The translations under genes and the position numbers were made by a program. Positions 7,664 through 12,065 of a stretch of 12,065 bases of DNA are shown here, piece after piece. The stretch lies in contig CAZXQI010000111.1 of NCBI GenBank assembly GCA_964643005.1, positions 1 to 12,065 of the forward strand, read 5' to 3'. Each line of letters begins with the position of its first letter. The first letter of the stretch is position 1. The notes under the pieces were generated by a model. That model ran no database searches. It saw nothing but the letters and a program-made list of their open reading frames with translations, and had not been told where the DNA came from. This DNA is from UBA6168 sp964643005 (GTDB lineage: Bacteria > Bacteroidota > Bacteroidia > Chitinophagales > Saprospiraceae).

Positions 7664-7690
7664 CCAGAACATCTGGTAAAGAGCTTTACC
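7664..7690. repeat. Two adjacent small palindromes after the response regulator
   Basis: CCAGA-ACA-TCTGG (7664-7676) overlaps GGTAAAG-AG-CTTTACC (7675-7690), each a perfect inverted repeat. They lie 40-65 nt past the regulator stop. No T-run follows. They could be protein-binding sites or mRNA 3' structure. The wider gap 7626-8118 holds no supported protein gene. Confidence 0.3.
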
Positions 7691-7889
7691 CGGAAGGGGT
7701 ACGTTGTTTATTTAAGGTGATTGAATCTACTTGAGAAACTGTGACAAACACTGGTCGGAAACTACACATCACACACTTCCAATATTTTCTCCAGCAAACT
7801 TCTTTTGGCAATTCACACTGAACACTGAATAGTGCATTCTGTCCGACTTGTTGTTTTCACTTTAGAGAATACTAAATAATTAAATTTTG

Positions 7890-8009
7890 AAGAATACCTT
7901 TCTTCCGCCCTGGAAGAGCAAAGGGCATTATTTCATTTCAAAAAGATAATTAGTCGGTTTCAAATTCGGTGCAGGGCCAACAAGTGTTTGGTATCCTGCA
8001 CTTTTTTTT
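7890..8009 (+). ncRNA. Candidate small RNA or structured 3' UTR ending in a terminator
   Basis: In this gene-free stretch two stem-loops follow one another on the + strand. The first (7897-7924) pairs CCTT-TCTTCC with GGAAGA-gca-AAGG around a GCCCT loop. The second is the intrinsic terminator at 7969-8009. Just upstream, TAAATTTTG (7881-7889) resembles the -7 element but with one extra base in the spacer. Because the nearest upstream gene ends 344 nt before the terminator stem, a separate RNA of roughly 115-120 nt is possible. A long 3' UTR of the response regulator mRNA, or a product processed from it, fits equally well. No match to a named RNA family was recognised. Confidence 0.3.
7969..8009 (+). 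terminator. Strong intrinsic terminator
   Basis: GTGCAGG (7969-7975) pairs with CCTGCAC (7995-8001), with an extra inner CCAA/TTGG pairing, and is followed directly by eight T residues (8002-8009). The T-run sits only on the + strand side, so it ends a rightward transcript. That transcript is either the kinase-regulator operon or a small RNA. Confidence 0.8.
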
Positions 8010-8074
8010 ACCGCTATTCATAATGAATTGATTCACAGGCAGGTATAAAAGACCCTGAAAGCATAAATGAGATT

Positions 8075-8093
8075 CCTCTGAAACAAACAGAGG
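8075..8093. repeat. Perfect 6-bp inverted repeat past the glycosyltransferase stop
   Basis: CCTCTG and CAGAGG flank a 7-nt A-rich loop, 26 nt beyond the glycosyltransferase stop. The arm extends by G-T and A-T pairs on the + strand and is followed there by TTTT, whereas the - strand has no T-run. It could be a weak terminator or simple 3' structure for the leftward gene. Confidence 0.3.
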
Positions 8094-8118
8094 GATTTTG
8101 ATGGAAGCCAACGCTGTT

Positions 8119-9093
8119 TTACCGATATTTCTTTCCTCGGAGCAATTCGTAATTCTTGAAGCTTCCGACTTCCTTTCCTCCCAATAGTTTTTGCTCGATG
8201 AAGGTCAGAATGCGACATTTAAGCGATTCGTGTTTGTGCCTTTTTCGGCCCGGGCTGAGTTCTCGTTTGGAATAATTCAATTCCTCCCGCCAATTGAAAT
8301 TGCCCATCCATTCCGCCATTACCGCAGGGTGGGCGCCTGAAAAGCGGGCGACCTTTCCGAGAGGCCCGTAGTCGAAGCCTGCTTGGCTATCCTTGTACAT
8401 TTCTTCCGCTTTCTGTTGGCCTTTGTGGATGGTGTCGAGCGATTTCTTCTTGCGCTGCATTAATTGAGGAGGCCTGACCCAGCCGTAATGATAGATAAAA
8501 GCATGGGCTTTTGCCACCCTCAGTTTTCGAGTTCCTTCCTTTTGACGATAGCTTTTGCCGTCAAAATTCGGGATGAAGCGAAATGATTGCGCCGATTCCC
8601 AGGAATGGATATCGGGCAGATTTCGCACGATTCGAATTTCGTTTTTGTACCAGCCGTGCGAAACCTGGCGCCGCTGGTAGTCGCCCCAGAAGTGTACGTA
8701 TTGAAAGAGCAGACCTTCGACGAGGGGATCGTCTAAGAATTCCTCGCAGCGCTGCCGAATGACGGACAAGTACTTTTCATGCACCACTTCGTCCGCCTGG
8801 AGGTAAAACAGCCAGTCGCCGCTACAATGCGATTTGGCAATGTCTGTTTGGTGGGCATTCTCCGTGCCCCTGGGATAGGCGCTGATATCCCAGGCCGAGT
8901 GAACGATGCGGACCTTATCGGACTGGATGCTTAAAATTTCTTCTTCAGTGCGGTCATCAGAATCGCAGTCTCCTAAGGCGACGACAAACTCATCTACCAA
9001 TGGCAGAATGGACTGAATGGCCTGCTTGATTGGATAATACAGCAGGGTAGCGTTTTTTACCATCGTAAATCCACTGATACGCATGAAGGGCAT
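8119..9093 (-). CDS. Glycosyltransferase, family 2-like
   Basis: Predicted GT-A-fold glycosyltransferase, probably cytoplasmic, transferring a sugar from a nucleotide-sugar to a glycan or lipid acceptor. The 324-aa protein starts with the family's first strand, ISGFTMVKNA. It then has VVALGDCDSDDRTEE (Asp42, Asp44 near the nucleotide site) and GDWLFYLQADEVVHE at about 92-106. There QADE (99-102) stands where most GT2 enzymes have a D-x-D metal motif, so only the last Asp of that motif is kept. A YHYGW segment (201-205) follows, and the C-terminal third is basic. There is no membrane helix. The first ATG is used; ATG at residue 4 (MRISGFTMVKNA) is an equally good start. A TACTTTTGC -7 box lies 20 nt upstream, so the gene probably has its own promoter. 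Donor and acceptor cannot be inferred. Confidence 0.85.
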   Translation of the reverse strand: MPFMRISGFTMVKNATLLYYPIKQAIQSILPLVDEFVVALGDCDSDDRTEEEILSIQSDKVRIVHSAWDISAYPRGTENAHQTDIAKSHCSGDWLFYLQADEVVHEKYLSVIRQRCEEFLDDPLVEGLLFQYVHFWGDYQRRQVSHGWYKNEIRIVRNLPDIHSWESAQSFRFIPNFDGKSYRQKEGTRKLRVAKAHAFIYHYGWVRPPQLMQRKKKSLDTIHKGQQKAEEMYKDSQAGFDYGPLGKVARFSGAHPAVMAEWMGNFNWREELNYSKRELSPGRKRHKHESLKCRILTFIEQKLLGGKEVGSFKNYELLRGKKYR

Positions 9094-9106
9094 TTTGGTA
9101 AAAGTT

Positions 9107-9121
9107 GAGGAGCAAAAGTAA
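9107..9121 (-). promoter_or_regulatory. Predicted promoter -7 element (TACTTTTGC) of the glycosyltransferase gene
   Basis: On the - strand 9121-9107 reads TTACTTTTGCTCCTC, containing an exact TAnnTTTGC. It matches the gltX element at 14 of 15 positions. It predicts transcription starting about 10-13 nt before the ATG at 9093, separating this gene from the upstream kinase. No TTTG -33 box is present at the expected spacing. Confidence 0.5.
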
Positions 9122-9176
9122 GCGCCAAAAGAAGATTTTCAGGCTATTGCAGATGGATAAAGGGAATACTTGGAAA

Positions 9177-11186
9177 TTAGTTGATGGGCATAGCGAAACT
9201 GAATTTACTTCCCTTTCCCTTTTCGCTTTCTACCCATATCCTGCCATTGTGAGCCGCCACGAATTCCTTGGAAATGGCGAGTCCCAAGCCGGTGCCTTTC
9301 GTTTTATCGCCTTTTGCGCGGCGGTAAGGTTGGAAGAGTTTGCGTTGTTCTTCGTCGGTAATGCCGGGGCCGCGGTCAAGCACGGTGAACTGGATAGAGT
9401 TATTGCTTCGCATGACGTCTATCACAATAGCCTCATTCTTAGGGGTATAGCGCACGGCATTGGTCAGGAAGTTGACCAAGACGGCGGTTGTTTTGTGGAC
9501 GTCAATATTGAGCGAGGGCAAGCCCGGTTCTATCTGGCGGATGATTTGGACGTTCTTTTCAGCGACAAAGGTTTTGACGCTTTCCAATGCCCTGCCCACG
9601 ATGTCTTCCGGCGTAAAGCTCTCGAGTTCAAGTTGCAGCTTGCCGGTTTCAATGCGGGAGATATCGAGAATCTCGTTGACCATTTTCAGCAGACGCAGGG
9701 TGTTTTGTCGAATGGTTTGCGCCAGATCTTTCTGGTCTTCATTTAGCGAGCCGATGCGATGGTCTTCTAACAGATTCAAACTCATATCAATGGCGGAGAT
9801 CGGCGTCTTCAGTTCGTGAGAAAGGGTCGCCATGAAATTGGTCTTGGCGAGATCCTGCTCTTTCAATTCTGTCACATTTTTTAAAATAATAATAAAGCCC
9901 ACGTTGGTAGGGGCGTCTGTGTCTTCAGTCTGACTTTCGATTTTCAGAACGTCTTTATCAAAATATTGCCGCTTGCCGTCTTTGTCCAAATGGATAGCGG
10001 GAAAAGTTCTGCTTTCGCTAACTTCATCGTTTAGGATTTCTTTCAGCAGGTTTTGCAACATAGAATTTTCGACGGCGAGTTTGACTGCGTTTTTACCGAT
10101 GACTTCAGCTTCCTTGTGGCCGATCAAGTCCAGTGCTGGAGGATTGGCGAAGAGAATGGTTTTTTGATCGTCTAAGCCGATGATGGCTTCGTTCATCTGG
10201 TTGACGATGGTTTCAGTCCGCTTCTTTTCACTGAGAATTTGGCTGACGTTGATATCCTCGAACTCCTCTAATTTGGCGGCCATCAGGTTGAAGGAGTAGG
10301 CCATTTCTCCAAAGTCATCGCCGGATTGGATGTCGAGTCGTCGGCTGTAGTTTTTGCGGGCTATCTGCTGCATGCTCTCGGTCATACTCTGAATTGGGGC
10401 GGCAATGTATCGGGGGAAATAGAGCATGGCAAAGCTCGCAAAAAGGAAAAACAGGAAACCGAGAATGATCATGCCCCTGGTCATCTGGTTGGCAAATTCG
10501 GTGGCTTCATCCGTTCGTTGGCGGATCATGGTATCGTTCATGTCGTGCACCGATTGCAGGATGTCCTGAATATTCAGCTTCTGCATGTATAATTCAACCG
10601 GCACTTCATTAGTGAATTGCAGACTGCTCAGCATTATCTTGAAGTCTTCAAAATCCTGCTTCAGTTGGGAAGTCAGCTCTCGTTCCTCCTGCTCGGTGGC
10701 TTTCCCGGATTGCAAATTCAAATAAGATTCAAAGGTATCGGAAGCTTTTCTCAGTTGGGTGCGTCGGTAAGAAGGCGATGACTTCTCTAATGTAATTGCC
10801 AGGAGCATGTCGTTCAAAGCCTTGGACATTTCTTTGGTGTAGTTGATGGTCACGTAATTTTCTCGCAGCATCTGGATAGCGCTGTTGGAAGTGCGCTGCA
10901 CATAATAGCCGCCGAGTACGCCAAGCAGCGTGACAGTTGAGAGGAGGACGAGCAGCGCCAGCCGAATTTTTGCCCGAAGTCTTAAGGATTTTATATACTG
11001 AGTCAGCCGCTGGAAGAGTGTTTGTTGGGCAGGAAAATCTAACGAAGTATTGTCTGCTGCCGGCTTTGGGGAATTGGATGCCTGATTTTGGGAAAGACTT
11101 TCTTCACCGGCGGACACAAGGCGCCCCTTTTTCTTTTCTGAGGAGAAAAATTGCTGATTGCCAGATGCCGGATACCTTAATTTCAT
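9177..11186 (-). CDS. Orphan sensor histidine kinase (4-helix sensor, HAMP, PAS, HisKA, HATPase)
   Basis: Inner-membrane sensor kinase, 669 aa, with no response regulator gene next to it. In order: a polar, Ser/Gln/Ala-rich N-terminal tail (1-70); TM1 at about 75-95; a mostly helical extracytoplasmic region (about 97-237) resembling four-helix-bundle MCP-type sensors; TM2 at about 238-260; HAMP at about 261-312; and PAS at about 322-440 (MNEAIIGLDDQKTILFANPP...). The kinase core has H-box TLSHELKTP (His457), N-box LVNFLTNAVRY (Asn572, Asn576), G1 DRGPG (from Asp604) and G2 GTGLG (631-635), all intact. The layout recalls kinases encoded beside stand-alone KdpD sensors in some Bacteroidota kdp loci, but no kdp gene is visible here. 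The ATG at 11186 lies 3 nt from the U-tract of a hairpin; a GTG at residue 24 is the main alternative start. The sigma factor gene is 160 nt upstream. Confidence 0.94.
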   Translation of the reverse strand: MKLRYPASGNQQFFSSEKKKGRLVSAGEESLSQNQASNSPKPAADNTSLDFPAQQTLFQRLTQYIKSLRLRAKIRLALLVLLSTVTLLGVLGGYYVQRTSNSAIQMLRENYVTINYTKEMSKALNDMLLAITLEKSSPSYRRTQLRKASDTFESYLNLQSGKATEQEERELTSQLKQDFEDFKIMLSSLQFTNEVPVELYMQKLNIQDILQSVHDMNDTMIRQRTDEATEFANQMTRGMIILGFLFFLFASFAMLYFPRYIAAPIQSMTESMQQIARKNYSRRLDIQSGDDFGEMAYSFNLMAAKLEEFEDINVSQILSEKKRTETIVNQMNEAIIGLDDQKTILFANPPALDLIGHKEAEVIGKNAVKLAVENSMLQNLLKEILNDEVSESRTFPAIHLDKDGKRQYFDKDVLKIESQTEDTDAPTNVGFIIILKNVTELKEQDLAKTNFMATLSHELKTPISAIDMSLNLLEDHRIGSLNEDQKDLAQTIRQNTLRLLKMVNEILDISRIETGKLQLELESFTPEDIVGRALESVKTFVAEKNVQIIRQIEPGLPSLNIDVHKTTAVLVNFLTNAVRYTPKNEAIVIDVMRSNNSIQFTVLDRGPGITDEEQRKLFQPYRRAKGDKTKGTGLGLAISKEFVAAHNGRIWVESEKGKGSKFSFAMPIN

Positions 11187-11189
11187 AAT

Positions 11190-11270
11190 AAAAAATGCGG
11201 TGCAGGGCGCAAGAATTAAAAAATCAAAAGTAGAATTATTTGCTCCTACTTTTTAGCGCCGTACACCGCA
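11190..11270 (-). terminator. Intrinsic terminator/attenuator-like hairpin between sigma factor and kinase genes
   Basis: On the - strand TGCGGTGTACGGCGC (11270-11256) pairs with GCGCCCTGCACCGCA (11210-11196) at 13 of 15 positions and is followed immediately by TTTTTT (11195-11190). The loop holds a second perfect 8-bp stem, AAAAGTAG (11253-11246) with CTACTTTT (11233-11226), itself followed by GATTTTTT. It would terminate transcripts coming from the sigma factor gene (stop 77 nt before). The U-tract ends only 3 nt before the kinase ATG, so it could also act as an attenuator in the kinase leader. Confidence 0.6.
11225..11232 (-). promoter_or_regulatory. Candidate kinase promoter -7 element inside the terminator loop
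   Basis: The - strand reads TACTTTTG (11232-11225), an exact TAnnTTTG and the same octamer found before gltX and the glycosyltransferase. Transcription would begin around 11218-11215, past the left arm of the big hairpin. Such an RNA could not form the 15-bp terminator stem, whereas read-through from the sigma gene could. No -33 TTTG was found. Confidence 0.4.
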
Positions 11271-11346
11271 GTTGTTAACCGACTAAAAGTTTTAAAAAGA
11301 GAGTTGGGGTGTGGGAGATGGGGTCTTACCTTTTTTACTTCGAGTT

Positions 11347-11871
11347 TTAATTTAAAATAGTTGTGTCGTAGGAGTATTGGAATTTGATGCTTTCCATTAG
11401 TTTCTGCCTTGCGAAAAAAATGCGGCTTTTCACGGTGCCAATGGGCAGATTCATGTCTTCTGCAATTTCTTCGTATTTGAAGCCCTCGTAAAACATCATG
11501 AAAGGCTGGCGATAAATGCGGTCGAGACTGTTCAGGATGTGATTCAATTCAACCATGGTCATATTGGAATGAGCTGCATTGTCCACAGAGTGACTCTCGT
11601 TGACAAAGACGTAGCTGTCGGAAGGCTCGGATGACGTGTTGCGACTTTTCTTTTTGCGGTAAATATTGATGAAAGTATTCCGCATGATGGTAGTCACCCA
11701 GGCTTTGAAATTGGTGCCAATTTCGAATTTATCTTTATTGTTATAAGCCCGGAGCGCTGTCTCCTGAATGAGGTCTTTGGCATCATCAAGATTATTGGTC
11801 AGGCGGTAAGCAAAAGGCAACAGCTTGTGCTGGAGCGTGTCAAAATGGTTATTAAATTCGATGGTACTCAT
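11347..11871 (-). CDS. RNA polymerase sigma factor, ECF (sigma-70 family, regions 2 and 4)
   Basis: Alternative sigma factor of 174 aa that directs RNA polymerase to a set of promoters. Region 2 spans about residues 10-75, with the DDAKDLIQETALRAY core-binding and -10 segment and the FKAWVTTIMRNTFINIYRK helix. A variable Ser/Asn-rich linker covers about 76-105. Region 4 spans about 108-162, ending in the helix-turn-helix KYEEIAEDMNLPIGTVKSRIFFARQKL that contacts the -35 region. The MSTIEFNN start and overall sequence look like a sigma factor widely conserved in Bacteroidota (recall, not searched). No anti-sigma gene is seen beside it within the window. A possible 30-aa one-TM peptide is encoded 63 nt upstream on the same strand. 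First ATG used; no recognisable promoter directly upstream, so it may be transcribed from beyond the small ORF. Confidence 0.95.
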   Translation of the reverse strand: MSTIEFNNHFDTLQHKLLPFAYRLTNNLDDAKDLIQETALRAYNNKDKFEIGTNFKAWVTTIMRNTFINIYRKKKSRNTSSEPSDSYVFVNESHSVDNAAHSNMTMVELNHILNSLDRIYRQPFMMFYEGFKYEEIAEDMNLPIGTVKSRIFFARQKLMESIKFQYSYDTTILN

Positions 11872-11934
11872 AATTTGGTTAATTACTTTTTTGAAATCAG
11901 TTTTAAAAGTTGGTTGCTAAGGGGGTAAAGCTTT

Positions 11935-12027
11935 TCAGCTATCGGCGTTTTGTTCGATTACAATTTCGGCTACCAGCAAAATCAGAAATGCAAGGAATAG
12001 CGCTAAATAGAAAAGAACGACTTCCAT
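11935..12027 (-). CDS. Possible 30-aa single-membrane-segment peptide
   Basis: An ATG-to-TGA frame of 31 codons encodes a peptide starting MEVVLFYLALFLAFLILLVA and ending EIVIEQNADS. About 18 consecutive hydrophobic residues follow a single acidic residue, and a polar acidic tail closes the peptide, as expected of a small one-TM membrane protein. It runs in the same direction as the sigma factor gene, 63 nt upstream of it. Codon choice is unremarkable and random ORFs of this length are common, so the case rests on the clean hydrophobic profile and position. It does not match the KdpF pattern I remember. In another frame the right edge (12032-12065) could be the end of an upstream - strand gene stopping at TGA 12034-12032, 4 nt before this ATG. 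Confidence 0.35.
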   Translation of the reverse strand: MEVVLFYLALFLAFLILLVAEIVIEQNADS

Positions 12028-12065
12028 TTTTTCAAAATTTTATTGAGGTCACTTGTAATTCCGCT

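Noticed and set aside
7950..8025. 23-codon - strand ORF with two Cys residues reading through the terminator at 7969-8009
   Set aside because: Its sequence is dictated by the terminator stem and T-run, so it is most simply a by-product of that structure.
8033..8218. 61-codon - strand frame overlapping the end of the glycosyltransferase
   Set aside because: Out-of-frame overlap with a conserved gene, no hydrophobic or domain pattern, no promoter element.
9105..9746. 213-codon + strand open frame opposite the 3' end of the orphan kinase
   Set aside because: It lies antisense to the conserved HisKA/HATPase region, whose protein motifs are unmistakable, and its own translation has no recognisable domain. 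It is a shadow frame.
7967..11208. Shared 11-mer CGGTGCAGGGC at 7967-7977 and 11198-11208
   Set aside because: The match does not extend beyond 11 bases, and the two copies play opposite roles (left arm of a + strand terminator, right arm of a - strand terminator). Chance is likely.
11196..11270. Integron attC-like palindrome
   Set aside because: The arms lack paired RYYYAAC and GTTRRRY core sites, and there is no integrase or cassette array; the U-tract fits a terminator better.

Overview
The window looks like a stretch of ordinary chromosome from a member of the Bacteroidota. Three things point there. Upstream regions carry TAnnTTTG-type -7 elements and lack convincing Shine-Dalgarno sequences. 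The protein families (an RprX/RprY-style kinase-regulator pair, an ECF sigma factor beginning MSTIEFNN, a short NodB deacetylase) look, from memory, like Bacteroidota versions. Base composition is moderate, with AT-rich gaps between genes. A Saprospiria/Lewinella-like lineage is a guess; no marker gene for it is present.

Layout, left to right. (1) 109-717 (+) is an AlkA/MAG-type DNA glycosylase. It converges on an unrecognised 245-aa protein (794-1531, -), with a hairpin terminator between them. (2) 1692-2789 (-) is an M29 aminopeptidase and 2999-3625 (-) a NodB-type polysaccharide deacetylase. (3) A 299-nt divergent region carries a -7 promoter element and leads into gltX (3925-5460, +). (4) 5587-7625 (+) is a two-gene unit: a two-TM sensor kinase followed by an OmpR-type response regulator. 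(5) 7626-8118 has no gene but contains a strong + strand terminator 340 nt past the regulator, with a second stem-loop upstream of it, so it may encode a small RNA. (6) On the - strand from the right edge come a possible 30-aa one-TM peptide (11935-12027), an ECF sigma factor (11347-11871), a large HAMP-PAS histidine kinase without a partner regulator (9177-11186), and a family-2 glycosyltransferase (8119-9093).

Working together: the clear functional pair is the kinase-regulator operon. The - strand block on the right joins a sigma factor, an orphan kinase and a sugar transferase. The sequence suggests it is at least three transcription units, because the GT and the orphan kinase each have their own TACTTTTG -7 element. 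In the sigma/kinase gap a hairpin with a U-tract ends 3 nt before the kinase start codon, and a -7 element sits inside its loop; this is the most unusual arrangement in the window. Several longest-ORF starts use TTG, or an extra upstream ATG, just ahead of a better ATG; I chose the internal ATG for the aminopeptidase, gltX, the first kinase and the response regulator.

I found no CRISPR array, IS element, rRNA or tRNA, phage gene or recognisable defence system. I do not see a clearly new multi-gene system; the items worth following are regulatory structures, one small ORF and one divergent nuclease-like fold.
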